From Mycolicibacterium aurum (GTDB lineage: Bacteria; Actinomycetota; Actinomycetes; Mycobacteriales; Mycobacteriaceae): DNA of 64,000 nt. The translations under genes were made by a program, and so were the position numbers. Of this stretch, positions 1 through 8,204 are shown one piece after another. How positions within the stretch are numbered: position 1 is the stretch's first letter; every line of letters starts with the position of its first letter. The stretch covers positions 5,146,001 through 5,210,000 of the forward strand of contig LT549889.1 of the NCBI GenBank assembly GCA_900078775.1, written 5' to 3'. The notes under the pieces are model-generated. The model was given only the letters and a program-made list of their open reading frames with translations, did no database searches and was not told the DNA's origin.

Positions 1-465
1 CGGTACTGCGCGGCTGTCGAAGCCCGCGACGTGGACGCGATGGCCGCGCTGTTCTCACCGCGTGCACGCTTCGGCGGGCATGGCGCGGGTCCCGACGGGC
101 TGCGCAGCCTGATGGCCGACAGTCTCCGCGACAGCCTCGTCGCGGTGATCCTGGTGGCCAACCACCTGATCGATCTCGACGGCGATGACGTGGCGAGCGG
201 GCAGGTCTGGGCACAGTGCTTCGCGCACACCAGGGCTGACGGATTCCTCGATCAACTGATCCGGTACGAGGACCGCTATGAGCGGGTGGACGGCCGGTGG
301 CTGTTTCTGCACCGGCGTCACCGCCTGTGGTACGGCGCCGCCCATCCGGTTTCACCGCTGGATCAACCTGCGGCGGACTGGCCGCGCAGCCAGGTCGGCG
401 TCGGGGACATTCCGCTGGCCGACCCTGTCTTCCGAACCTGGTGGCAAGGACGGGCCGATGAGTGA
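1..465 (+). CDS. SnoaL/NTF2-like protein (5' end missing)
   Basis: The frame is open from the first base, and the residues before the first possible start (GTG at 31) read RYCAAVEARDVDAMAALFSP. This is the usual first helix of SnoaL/NTF2-like cone folds, so the gene begins before the window. The visible part covers most of the fold, with a YERVDGRWLFLHRRH strand near the end. Relatives act as small isomerases, hydratases or binding proteins, often in steroid and aromatic catabolism. The substrate is not readable from sequence. It overlaps the next gene by 8 bases, so the two are probably co-translated. Confidence 0.75.
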   Translation, partial: RYCAAVEARDVDAMAALFSPRARFGGHGAGPDGLRSLMADSLRDSLVAVILVANHLIDLDGDDVASGQVWAQCFAHTRADGFLDQLIRYEDRYERVDGRWLFLHRRHRLWYGAAHPVSPLDQPAADWPRSQVGVGDIPLADPVFRTWWQGRADE

Positions 466-1393
466 AATACGGTGTCTGACCGATACATTGGAGTTCCCGG
501 AGAGCCCGATCGCCGAGGATGACGGATCGGTGCTGGTCTCGGAGATGGCGGCCGGGCGCATCACCAGGGTGCATCCGGACGGCACCACCGAGACGGTCGC
601 CGAGGTCGGGGGCGGCCCCAACGGGTTGGGCAGGTTGCCCGATGGCCGCCTGGTGGTGTGTCAGAACGGCGGGTCGTCGTTCGGCATGGGCTGGTGGCCC
701 TACGATTTCGACGGTGCCGCGTCGCTGTACCGGCCGGTCGGCCCGGCCGCGAACCCGGTGACCCCGCAGTTGCAGCTGATCGAGACGGACGGGTCGGTGC
801 GCACCCTGGCCACGGAGTTCGTCGCCCGCGGCGGGCGGACCCTGCCGCTGGTGCGTCCCAGCGACATCTGTGTGGACGCCGACGGCGGGTTCTACGTCAC
901 CGACGGCGGAACCACCGCGGATCGAAAGCGTGCGATGACCGGGCTGCTCTACGGCACCGTCGAGGACGGGTTGCGCGAGGTGGTCTATCCCCTGGAGATG
1001 CCGAACGGTGTGGCGCTGGCACCCGACGGCACTCGGGTGTACGTGGCGGAGACCCGGACCCGGCGGGTCTGGGAGTTCACCCTCACCGGGGCGGGCCAGA
1101 TCGCCGGTGGACGCGGTCTGGCCACCGTGCCCAGCGGCGGGCCGCTCAACATCGGCGGAGCCGACGGTGTGTGCGTCGCCGATGACGGCACGATCGTGGT
1201 CGCCACCCTGGGCGCCGGCGGCGTGACGGCGTTCTCGGCGGCGGGGGAGTTGCTCGGTGCGATACCGCTGGATGACCCGATGACGACGAACATGACCCTC
1301 GATGCCACCGGTGAGACGTTGTTCGTCACACTCGCCTCGTCCGGACGCCTGTTGGCCATCGAGGGATGGCGGTCCGTCCTGGCTGCACCGTGA
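458..1393 (+). CDS. SMP-30/gluconolactonase/LRE-like beta-propeller protein
   Basis: The 311-residue product has repeated propeller-blade motifs: EFPESPIAEDDGSVLVSEM at the N-terminus, VRPSDICVDADGGFYVTD mid-protein and PNGVALAPDGTRVYVAET after it. Family members are metal-dependent lactonases or esterases, typically six-bladed propellers with a divalent cation bound by Glu, Asn and Asp. The open frame extends further upstream, but ATG 458 was chosen because it overlaps the end of the previous gene and begins where homology-like sequence starts. In a catabolic cluster it could open a lactone intermediate. That role is inferred, not shown. Confidence 0.8.
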   Translation: MSEIRCLTDTLEFPESPIAEDDGSVLVSEMAAGRITRVHPDGTTETVAEVGGGPNGLGRLPDGRLVVCQNGGSSFGMGWWPYDFDGAASLYRPVGPAANPVTPQLQLIETDGSVRTLATEFVARGGRTLPLVRPSDICVDADGGFYVTDGGTTADRKRAMTGLLYGTVEDGLREVVYPLEMPNGVALAPDGTRVYVAETRTRRVWEFTLTGAGQIAGGRGLATVPSGGPLNIGGADGVCVADDGTIVVATLGAGGVTAFSAAGELLGAIPLDDPMTTNMTLDATGETLFVTLASSGRLLAIEGWRSVLAAP

Positions 1394-1407
1394 TGCCGGG
1401 CCGCGAT

Positions 1408-1428
1408 GCCGCACCGCTGGGGTGCGGC
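1408..1428. terminator. Hairpin between convergent genes
   Basis: GCCGCACC and GGTGCGGC form a perfect 8-bp stem around a 5-nt loop in the 37-bp gap between the convergent SMP-30 and amidohydrolase genes. There is no clear T-tract, as is common in mycobacteria. It could serve both strands. Confidence 0.5.
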
Positions 1429-1430
1429 TC

Positions 1431-2735
1431 TCAGGCCTTCTGTTCCTTGTTCTGCATCTGGTTGGCGAGGTTCTCGATGAACGCGCCGTACCCCACACCG
1501 CCGTGGTCGGACATGACCGCGTCGTAGTCATACTCCGGGGGTTCGCCATTGTTGGGTCGCCAGCCGGTGTCGGCCGTGGTCGACTGGAAGCCCTCTTCGG
1601 GGAAGGCGTACCAGCGTCGCGCGTTGAGCTCGACGATCTTGGCGGCGTCCTCGTCGGGGACGTCTGCCAGCATTTCCTCGGCGCGGGCCCGGCTCTTGGG
1701 CCAGAACGAATCCGAATGCGGGTAGTCACACTCCCAGGTGATGTTGTCGATGCCGATCTGGTGGCGCATCGCCACGCCGACCTCGTCCTCGATGAAACAC
1801 CCGGTGATGTTGCGCCGGAACAGCTCTGAGGGAGCGATGGTCGGGTGGATGTTCTGGTAGTACTTGTGCTTGCGCCACACGTAGTCGGCGCGTTCCACCA
1901 GGTAGGGCATCCAACCGATCCCGCCCTCGGAGAACGCCACCTTCAGGTTCGGATGCTTGTGGAACACCGGCGAGAAGACCAGTTCGACGGCCGCGGCCAT
2001 CGACGTGGTGCCCATCAGGGTCACCATCACCGCGAACGGCGCCTCGGGTGCGGTCGACGGCGGCATGCCGCCGGATCCGAAGTGCATCACCGCGGTCATG
2101 TTTGTTTCCTCAAGCGCCGACCACACCGGATCCCAGTGCGCGGTGTGGAAGCTCGGCAGTCCCAGGTTCATCGGATTGTCGGGCAGTCCGACGGCCCGGC
2201 ACCCCTTGGCGGCGTTGCGCTCGATCTCGGCGACCATCAATCCGACGTCCCACAGCGGGCTGATCATCATCGGGATGAATCGGGCCGGGTCCGTCGCGCA
2301 CCACTCGTCGAGCGAGAAGTCGTTCCAGGCCTGCACGCTGAGCAGTGCCAGGTCCTTGTCGGTGCCCTCCAGGAAGACCGTGCCGCAGAACCGTGGAAAC
2401 GACGGGAAACACAGCATCGCGTGCACCCCGTCGATGTCCATGTCGGCCAGCCGGGCCTTCGGGTCGTAACACCCGGGGATCATGTCGTCGTAGCGGACCG
2501 GATCGACGCCGAACTCCTCGGGGGATTTGCCCGCGACGGCGTTCAGACCGATGTTGGGATAGCTGCGGCCCTCGTACACCCACTGGTGCATCGGGGGTTT
2601 GCCGTCCCGAGGGAACTCGACGATGCGTGGGCCGTCCTCGCGATACTTCTTCGGCAGTCGGTCGCTCCACACGTGCGGCGGCTCGATCAGGTGATCGTCG
2701 ACGGACAGGAGCTTCATGGACGGTTGCAGCGGCAT
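1431..2735 (-). CDS. Amidohydrolase family 2 protein (ACMSD-like TIM barrel), copy 1
   Basis: The 434-residue product has the family 2 amidohydrolase layout. SVDDHLIEP near residue 12 is in the position of the N-terminal metal motif (Asp-x-His here), MHFGSG lies mid-protein, FSEGGIGWMPYL comes later and ECDYPHSDS carries the late metal or catalytic Asp. Relatives include decarboxylases and C-C or C-N hydrolases in ring degradation. ATG 2735 was preferred over an upstream in-frame start because GGGAAGGAT lies just before it. A second copy sits at 6390-7583. The reaction is unknown; a role in late ring or side-chain processing is inferred from neighbours. Confidence 0.85.
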   Translation of the reverse strand: MPLQPSMKLLSVDDHLIEPPHVWSDRLPKKYREDGPRIVEFPRDGKPPMHQWVYEGRSYPNIGLNAVAGKSPEEFGVDPVRYDDMIPGCYDPKARLADMDIDGVHAMLCFPSFPRFCGTVFLEGTDKDLALLSVQAWNDFSLDEWCATDPARFIPMMISPLWDVGLMVAEIERNAAKGCRAVGLPDNPMNLGLPSFHTAHWDPVWSALEETNMTAVMHFGSGGMPPSTAPEAPFAVMVTLMGTTSMAAAVELVFSPVFHKHPNLKVAFSEGGIGWMPYLVERADYVWRKHKYYQNIHPTIAPSELFRRNITGCFIEDEVGVAMRHQIGIDNITWECDYPHSDSFWPKSRARAEEMLADVPDEDAAKIVELNARRWYAFPEEGFQSTTADTGWRPNNGEPPEYDYDAVMSDHGGVGYGAFIENLANQMQNKEQKA

Positions 2736-2777
2736 CGTCGATCCTTCCCGGGAAGCTGTTAGAGTGACAGAGCATAA

Positions 2778-2802
2778 CAACTAAACAAATTGTGATTAGT
2801 TG
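2778..2802. promoter_or_regulatory. Candidate operator palindrome, CAACTAA-N11-TTAGTTG
   Basis: Perfect 7-bp arms 11 bp apart lie in the divergent promoter between the amidohydrolase and a small plus-strand gene. The element is 25 bp long and matches 18 of 25 positions of the element at 17131-17155. Its size suits a TetR-type dimer. No regulator gene is nearby. Confidence 0.5.
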
Positions 2803-2834
2803 CACTGTAGCGCGACCGGCCGGGAAGGGCGAAT

Positions 2835-3029
2835 ATGGACCCCAGTGAACGCATTGCCCACGACGATTGGGCCGATCAGGACCTGCTCACCCGCGACGAG
2901 GCCTGCGGACGCCTGGAGGCCGAGATCGCCGAGGTCGCCGCCAAGATCGACGCCGGTGAAGGAGATGAGCTGATGCGCCGGCGGCTGTCCGGGATGCGCG
3001 CGGCACTGGAGCACTACCGCACCAAGTAG
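2835..3029 (+). CDS. Small acidic helical protein, 64 aa
   Basis: The product is short and highly charged, predicted mostly helical (GRLEAEIAEVAAKIDAGEGD), with no signal peptide or membrane segment. ATG 2835 has a good ribosome binding site, GGGAAGGG, a few bases upstream, and the stop sits one base from the stop of the convergent acyl-CoA dehydrogenase gene. I do not recognise a family. The helical heptad-like spacing suggests a small oligomer or an accessory subunit. It shares the divergent promoter with the amidohydrolase. Confidence 0.6.
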   Translation: MDPSERIAHDDWADQDLLTRDEACGRLEAEIAEVAAKIDAGEGDELMRRRLSGMRAALEHYRTK

Positions 3030-3030
3030 G

Positions 3031-4179
3031 TCAGCTTCGCGGCAGACCCAGCACGCGCTGGGCCACGATGTTGCGTTGGATCTGCGCGGTTCCGCCATAG
3101 ATCCCGGCGGCCCGCGACCAGACGTACAGATCCCACTCCAGGCCCTCGGTGAGCACCGCGGCGCTGCCGCGAAGGTCCATCATGGTGTGGCCGAACGTCT
3201 GATCGGTCCGACACATCAGCAGTTTGTCGACCGACCCTTCCGCGCCGGGGAGCGTGCCGTTACACCGCTCGGTCAGCGACCGTTGCACCTTGACCTCGAG
3301 GGCGCGCAGCTCGGTGTATGCCTGCCCCAGCCGGGCTCGTGTCGCCGGCGTGTCCGGTATGCGGCCGCAGCGCACATCGTCCTCCAGCCCGCGCAGCTGA
3401 ACTGCCAGTCGGCTGATCCAGTTGATGTCGCTGGGGCCACGCTCATAGGCCAGGAGTTGGTTGGCGATCGACCAGCCCTGGCCGCGTTCGCCGAGGAGGT
3501 TCTCCGCGGGCACCTCGACATCGGTGAAGGTCACCTCGGCGAATTCCCGGTTACGGGCGGCATTGACGATGGGAGACACCTCGATGCCCGGTGTCGACAT
3601 CGGTACCAGCAGGACCGAGATCCCCGCGTGCTTGGCCGCCTCGGGCTCGGTCCGGCAGAGCAGGAAACACCAGTCGGCGACGGCGGCGAAACTGGTCCAG
3701 ATCTTGCGGCCGGTTATCCGGAACCGCGCCGGACCCTCGCCGTCGGCCCCACCGAGGGCCTCGGCCTTGGTCTTGAGCCCGGCGAGGTCGGAGCCGGCCT
3801 CGGGCTCGCTGAACCCCTGACACCAGCGGACCGCGCCCGACAGGAGCCCGGGCAGCAGTTCGGCGCGTTGTCGTTCGGTTCCGAACAACCGTAACGCGTT
3901 TGCCAGATGCCCGATCCCCTCGATCGGCGGGGCCGAGGCGCGGCCCAGCTCCTCGTTGAGGATCGCCTCGTAGACCGAGGACAGGCCGTGCCCGCCGTAT
4001 TCGACGGGAAACGACAGGCCGATGTATCCGGCCTCGTAGAGCGTGTGATGCCACGCGTTCGCGGCATCGGCCCTGGCGGCGGGATCGTCGGGAATGGCCG
4101 CTGCCGCGGTGTTCTCGTTCAGCCAGGCGCGCAGGCGTGCCCGAAAGGCGGCTTCCTCGGGGGTGTCGGTGAAGTCCAT
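3031..4179 (-). CDS. Acyl-CoA dehydrogenase, FadE alpha-type subunit (pair 1)
   Basis: The 382-residue flavoenzyme has WCQGFSEPEAGSDLAGLKT and GRKIWTSFAAVADW (FAD and substrate site), LLAYERG around the usual catalytic Glu position of this subfamily, and a C-terminal GGTAQIQRNIVAQRVLGLP. It oxidises an acyl-CoA to the 2,3-enoyl-CoA and passes electrons to ETF. It follows 5255-4188 by 8 bases. Such adjacent pairs in actinobacteria (FadE26/27 and FadE28/29 types) form alpha2beta2 heterotetramers acting on steroid side chains. The heterotetramer is inferred from pairing and family precedent. Confidence 0.88.
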   Translation of the reverse strand: MDFTDTPEEAAFRARLRAWLNENTAAAAIPDDPAARADAANAWHHTLYEAGYIGLSFPVEYGGHGLSSVYEAILNEELGRASAPPIEGIGHLANALRLFGTERQRAELLPGLLSGAVRWCQGFSEPEAGSDLAGLKTKAEALGGADGEGPARFRITGRKIWTSFAAVADWCFLLCRTEPEAAKHAGISVLLVPMSTPGIEVSPIVNAARNREFAEVTFTDVEVPAENLLGERGQGWSIANQLLAYERGPSDINWISRLAVQLRGLEDDVRCGRIPDTPATRARLGQAYTELRALEVKVQRSLTERCNGTLPGAEGSVDKLLMCRTDQTFGHTMMDLRGSAAVLTEGLEWDLYVWSRAAGIYGGTAQIQRNIVAQRVLGLPRS

Positions 4180-4187
4180 GATCCTCG

Positions 4188-5255
4188 CTAGCCCAGGTCG
4201 CGATCGTTGATCCGCATGTCGGCGATCGCTGCGTACTGGAGGCTCTCGTCACCGAAAAGCCGCCGGTTCAACAATGTTCGCCGCAATCGCAGATGTGCTT
4301 CGTGTTCCCACGTGATGGAGATTCCGCCGAGTACCTGCATCGCCGTTTCGACGACGTCTCGTCCCGCAGCCGACGCGTAGGCCTTCGCCGTGCGGGCGGC
4401 CAGCAGGGCCTCGTCGGCGGGGAGATGGTCGAGCGCCCACGCGGCGTGCCAGAGGCAACTGCGCGCGCCTTCGAGTCGGACGAGTGAATCGGCGAGTAGG
4501 TGTCCGATGGCTTGGAAGCTGCCGATCCTGACCCCGAACTGCACCCGTTCGCCGGCGTAGCGCACCGCGTCGTCGAGCGCACCGGCCATCACGCCGACCA
4601 GATCCGCCGCCACCGCGGTCAATGCCGTCGCCTGCACGGCCGTCCATCGGTCGGCGCTGATCGGTTCTCCCAGCGGGCTCGCCGTGTCGACGGCGTCGGC
4701 GGCGAGCCTGCGGATCGTGCGTGTGAGATCCAGATTGGTCTCGGTGCTTCCCGATTCGCCGCTTACTGATTCGACGCTGAGCGCAGCGCACATCAGCAGG
4801 CGAGAAGCCCCGTCGCGCACCACGTAGAGACTCTGGGTCGCACCGGCGGAGTCCAGCGCGACGCCGGTCTGCGGTGTGTCGGCGAAGTCGCTCAGATCGG
4901 CGGTCAGCACCGGGGCGGCCCGCCACGTACCCTCGGCGACCAGTTCGACCTCTTTGTGGGCTTCGGCCGCGTACAGCAGTTCGGTGGCCAGCACCGCTTG
5001 TCCGAGAACGGGTACCGCAACCAGTCGACGGCCCAATTCCTCAAGCACGAGCGCGGTTTCGACACCGCTGGAGTCCAGTCCGCAGTACTCGAGGGCGCGC
5101 AGCGCCGGCACGCCGAGCTCGACGATCCGATGCCACTGCGCGTCCAGCCGCTGCCCGGTCGCCACGTCATCGGCGGAGGTGGTGGCCAGCGTCTCGGCCA
5201 GCCGCGCAGTGGTGTCGCGCAGCATGGCCTGTTCGTCGGTGAGTCCTATTCGCAT
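4188..5255 (-). CDS. Acyl-CoA dehydrogenase, FadE beta-type subunit (pair 1)
   Basis: The 355-residue acyl-CoA dehydrogenase-like protein is shorter and more divergent than its downstream partner. MRIGLTDEQAMLRDTTARL opens the helical N-domain, and VLGGISITWEHEAHLRLRR marks the C-terminal helix region. The N-terminal FAD/substrate motifs (GSD type) are weak, as in non-catalytic partner subunits such as FadE27. ATG 5255 was chosen because it begins the conserved N-domain 5 bases after the ferredoxin stop. A longer frame would run back into the ferredoxin gene. Confidence 0.85.
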   Translation of the reverse strand: MRIGLTDEQAMLRDTTARLAETLATTSADDVATGQRLDAQWHRIVELGVPALRALEYCGLDSSGVETALVLEELGRRLVAVPVLGQAVLATELLYAAEAHKEVELVAEGTWRAAPVLTADLSDFADTPQTGVALDSAGATQSLYVVRDGASRLLMCAALSVESVSGESGSTETNLDLTRTIRRLAADAVDTASPLGEPISADRWTAVQATALTAVAADLVGVMAGALDDAVRYAGERVQFGVRIGSFQAIGHLLADSLVRLEGARSCLWHAAWALDHLPADEALLAARTAKAYASAAGRDVVETAMQVLGGISITWEHEAHLRLRRTLLNRRLFGDESLQYAAIADMRINDRDLG

Positions 5256-5260
5256 CGCTG

Positions 5261-5461
5261 CTACACCTGGTCCTCGACCAGGGACAGCGCGACCTTCGGG
5301 CACAGCTGGACCGCCGAGCGGGTGGCGTCTTCGTGTTCGGCGGGCACCACGCCGGTCCGCACGATGGCCAGGTCGTCATCGTCGAGTTCGAAGACATCCG
5401 GGGCCAGGCCCACGCAGACCGCGTTGGATTCGCAGAGATCCCGATCCACTTGGACCCGCAT
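5261..5461 (-). CDS. 3Fe-4S ferredoxin for cytochrome P450
   Basis: The 66-residue single-cluster ferredoxin has C10, C16 and C54-P55, the C-x5-C...C-P pattern of actinobacterial 3Fe-4S ferredoxins that feed P450s. The variable position between the first two cysteines is Asn13 (C-x2-N-x2-C) where many relatives carry His. ATG 5461 has GGAAAGGGG upstream. It heads the operon with the two acyl-CoA dehydrogenases. The likely partners are the P450s at 8205-9398 and 17219-18433. No ferredoxin reductase is present in the window. Confidence 0.88.
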   Translation of the reverse strand: MRVQVDRDLCESNAVCVGLAPDVFELDDDDLAIVRTGVVPAEHEDATRSAVQLCPKVALSLVEDQV

Positions 5462-5500
5462 TCGATACCCCTTTCCGCCACCGCCGTGCAGCGGTCTGTC

Positions 5501-5536
5501 ATCATATTGGATGATAGAACGAAGTCTGTTCAACTG
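5501..5536. promoter_or_regulatory. Divergent promoter with candidate operator
   Basis: ATCAT-ATTGG-ATGAT (5501-5515) is an inverted repeat. It overlaps a minus-strand -10 box, TATCAT (5516-5511), for the ferredoxin operon. The adjoining TAGAAC-N7-GTTCAA fits the recurring element; on the minus strand it reads CARTTGAACA-N3-TTCGTT, as at 17131. The plus-strand SDR gene has its own ribosome site, GGGAGGAAG, downstream. Confidence 0.5.
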
Positions 5537-5557
5537 TTACACGCAGGGAGGAAGCCC

Positions 5558-6358
5558 ATGGCGCGGTTGGAGAAGCGGAACGCATTGGTCACCGGTGGGG
5601 CTCAAGGCCTCGGCAGGGCGATCTCGCGACGACTCGCGGCCGAGGGGGCCCGGGTGACCATCGTCGATCTCAACGAGGACAAGGCCGCCGAATGTATCGG
5701 CCTCATCGAGCAGGCCGGCGGGGTGGCGCATTTCGTGCGTGCCAACGTGGCAAAGCGTGACGATATCTCCGCGGCGGTCGAAGCGGCCGCCACCGACGGG
5801 GAGCTGCATGTGCTGGTCAATGCCGCCCAGTACTTCGCGATGCCCAAGGCGTTGGAGTTGGTCAGCGACAAGGATTGGGAACTGTCGGAGGCTACCGGCC
5901 CGAGAGCCACCTTCCGCTTCATGCAACTGGCGCACCCGTTCCTCAGGGCGGCAGGTAAGGCTTCGGTGATCAACTTCGTCTCCGGCTCCGCGCTGGGCGG
6001 AATCGCCTACACGGGGCCCTATTCCGCGGCCAAAGGGGCGATCGGAGCGTTGACCAAGGTAGCGGCCAACGAGTGGGCGGCGCACGGTATCCGGGTCAAC
6101 GCCGTCTGTCCGTTCGCCCTGACCGACGTGCAGCGCGACATGATCGGCACCGAGTGGGACAACTACACCCGCACCGCCGAAGCCTCACCGATGAAGCGCG
6201 GCGCCGATCCGGACTCCGAGATCGCCCCCGCGGTGGCCTTTCTCGCCAGCGACGACGCCGCATTCGTGACCGGCACGGTGCTGCACATCGACGGCGGGAT
6301 GACCGAGTTGTCCACCGTGGACTACGCGAAGTCGCCGGGGGTGTTCTCCCCGGCGTGA
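5558..6358 (+). CDS. Short-chain dehydrogenase/reductase
   Basis: The 266-residue classical SDR has TGGAQGLGRA for the dinucleotide, VLVNAAQ in place of NNAG, catalytic Ser in NFVSGSALGG, and Tyr-x3-Lys in YSAAKGA. It ends with the usual VTGTVLHIDGG segment. It should oxidise a hydroxyl to a ketone or the reverse with NAD(P). ATG 5558 was chosen for GGGAGGAAG 5 bases upstream and because homology starts at once; the frame is open further back. It is transcribed divergently from the ferredoxin operon. Confidence 0.88.
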   Translation: MARLEKRNALVTGGAQGLGRAISRRLAAEGARVTIVDLNEDKAAECIGLIEQAGGVAHFVRANVAKRDDISAAVEAAATDGELHVLVNAAQYFAMPKALELVSDKDWELSEATGPRATFRFMQLAHPFLRAAGKASVINFVSGSALGGIAYTGPYSAAKGAIGALTKVAANEWAAHGIRVNAVCPFALTDVQRDMIGTEWDNYTRTAEASPMKRGADPDSEIAPAVAFLASDDAAFVTGTVLHIDGGMTELSTVDYAKSPGVFSPA

Positions 6359-6389
6359 CGTCGCCGGATGCGTATCGAGGCGCGGTCGC

Positions 6390-7583
6390 TCAGGCGGCCG
6401 TTCTGGGGAAGTTCAGCATCCGGCGGGCGTTCTCCTCGACGATCAGCGAGCATTCGTCATCGGGCACCTCGGCGAGCACCTCGGCCGCGCGCTTTCGCGT
6501 GTTGGGCCACGTCGAATCGGAGTGCGGGTAATCGCTCTCGATGGTGATACGGTCCACGCCGATCACGTGCCGGTTCGCCAACCCGTGTTCGTCGTCGATG
6601 AAGCAGCCGTAGAAGTGCTGCCGAAACAGGTCCGACGGACGTGCGTCGAAGTCGATCGACTGGTAGTAGCGGTGCCGCTCCCACACATAGTCCGACCGCT
6701 CGAGAATGTAGGGCACCCAGCCGATGCCGCCCTCGGCGAGCGAGAACTGCAGATCGGGGAACTGCTGCAGCTTGCCCGAGAAGAGCAGGTCGACAGTCGA
6801 CCACATCAGGTTGGTGGCGAACAGGGTGATCGCCACCGCGAACGGTGAGTCGGGCATCGGGCGTTCGCCGCTTACCGCCTCCAGCGTCGAATACGTCGCC
6901 ATGGACGAGTAGGAGAAGCCGGGTACATAACCGCCGGAGCCGAAGTGCATCGAGACCGGCATCCTGTGCTCCGAGCACACCCGCCACAGGCGGTCCCAGT
7001 GATCGGAATGGAACGAGGGCAGGCCCAGCGGCACCGGGCTGTCCGGGAACGACACCGTGCGTGCCCCCATCGCCGCAGTCCGTTCGGCCTCGGCGACACA
7101 GGCGTCGATGTCCCAGATGGGCAGCAGCGCCAACGGGATATAGCGATCCGGCGCCGTCGCGCACCACTCGTCGATGTAGAAGTCGTTCCACGCCTTGACG
7201 CAGAGCAACGCGAGTTCCTTGTCCCTGGCGCGCTGGAAGGTGCCGGCGGCGAAGCCGGGAAACGAGGGGAAGCACAGGGCCGCCTGGATGCCGTCGAGGT
7301 CCATGTCGGCCAGCCGTGCGACGGGGTCGTAGCAGCCGGGGATCATGTCCTCGTAGCGCACCGGATCCATGCCCCACTCTTCCATCGGCTTGCCCGCGAC
7401 GGCGTTCAGACCGATGGTCGGATAGGTGACACCCTCATAGGACCAGAGGTGTTTGCCGTCGAGCTCGACGATCCGTGGTCCCGCCGCACGGTGCTTGGCA
7501 GGAAGCCTGTCCTGCCACACCCGGGGGTGTTCCACGAGGTGGTCGTCGACGGAGATTATCTGGTGATGGTCCTGAAGGGGCAT
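6390..7583 (-). CDS. Amidohydrolase family 2 protein (ACMSD-like), copy 2
   Basis: The 397-residue paralogue of the gene at 1431-2735 shares SVDDHLVEHPRVW, the DPVRYEDMIPGCYDP segment, MHFGSGG, LAEGGIGWVPYI and ESDYPHSDS. The two copies are clearly homologous along their length, which points to duplication followed by specialisation. GAGGAGG lies 8 bases before ATG 7583. It is last in an operon after a P450 and an NTF2-like gene, which suggests it acts on a product of that P450. The substrate is unknown. Confidence 0.86.
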   Translation of the reverse strand: MPLQDHHQIISVDDHLVEHPRVWQDRLPAKHRAAGPRIVELDGKHLWSYEGVTYPTIGLNAVAGKPMEEWGMDPVRYEDMIPGCYDPVARLADMDLDGIQAALCFPSFPGFAAGTFQRARDKELALLCVKAWNDFYIDEWCATAPDRYIPLALLPIWDIDACVAEAERTAAMGARTVSFPDSPVPLGLPSFHSDHWDRLWRVCSEHRMPVSMHFGSGGYVPGFSYSSMATYSTLEAVSGERPMPDSPFAVAITLFATNLMWSTVDLLFSGKLQQFPDLQFSLAEGGIGWVPYILERSDYVWERHRYYQSIDFDARPSDLFRQHFYGCFIDDEHGLANRHVIGVDRITIESDYPHSDSTWPNTRKRAAEVLAEVPDDECSLIVEENARRMLNFPRTAA

Positions 7584-7623
7584 GTCGATTTCCTCCTCTG
7601 CGAGCGACTGTTCTACCGTCTGG

Positions 7624-8175
7624 TCAGCGCGGCCACAGCGGCACCGGGGTGCCACCGGGCGGGTAGTAGCCGGGCGCAACGGCGCCCTCGGCCCGGTCGC
7701 GGAGGCGCTCGAGCATGGTGGGGCTCAGCCGACCCCGATTCGCCAGGTCGGCAAAGACCAGGGCGACGTGACCCCGGTCGAAGACATCGCGCTGCCAGGC
7801 GAACCTGCCGTCCGGTGCGAAGCCGAACCAGCTGGCTCCGATCCCGTGCACTTCCCGCGGTGCACCGTCGGATTCGAGGACGAGCTGCCGCCAGAATCCG
7901 ACCATCTCACCTGCGTCATCGTCGATGAGGAGTCGGGCGTAGGGGTAACGCCAGCCGAGCAGACCGTCCATCTCCCGCCCCAGCGCGATATCGCGAATCT
8001 CGTCGACGCCGACGCACATCACGTCCCACTCGGTACCCACGCTCCATCCGTAGGTCGCGTCATCGGCGTAGAACACCGACAGGCTTCGCCAGTCACCGAC
8101 ACTCTCGGCGGCGGCGTTGGCCTGGGTCCATCGCTGCGCGATGGCCGTGAGTTGCGCGCGTGTCAGTGCGGTCAT
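7624..8175 (-). CDS. SnoaL/NTF2-like protein
   Basis: The 183-residue cone-fold protein has LTAIAQRWTQANAAAESVGD as the first helix and FYADDATYGWSVG at the first strand. Relatives are small isomerases, hydratases or dehydratases in steroid and polyketide metabolism. ATG 8175 lies behind GAAGGAG; GTG 8187 in the same frame is an alternative start adding four residues. It sits between the P450 and amidohydrolase genes in one operon, 29 bases after the P450. No diagnostic catalytic residues can be assigned with confidence. Confidence 0.75.
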   Translation of the reverse strand: MTALTRAQLTAIAQRWTQANAAAESVGDWRSLSVFYADDATYGWSVGTEWDVMCVGVDEIRDIALGREMDGLLGWRYPYARLLIDDDAGEMVGFWRQLVLESDGAPREVHGIGASWFGFAPDGRFAWQRDVFDRGHVALVFADLANRGRLSPTMLERLRDRAEGAVAPGYYPPGGTPVPLWPR

Positions 8176-8204
8176 CGGGTCGGTCACTCCTTCGCCGTTG
8201 CACG

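Noticed and set aside
5501..5536. KstR box (TNNAAC-N2-GTTNNA)
   Set aside because: Half-site TAGAAC is present but the second half is 7 bases away, not 2, so a KstR site is not supported.
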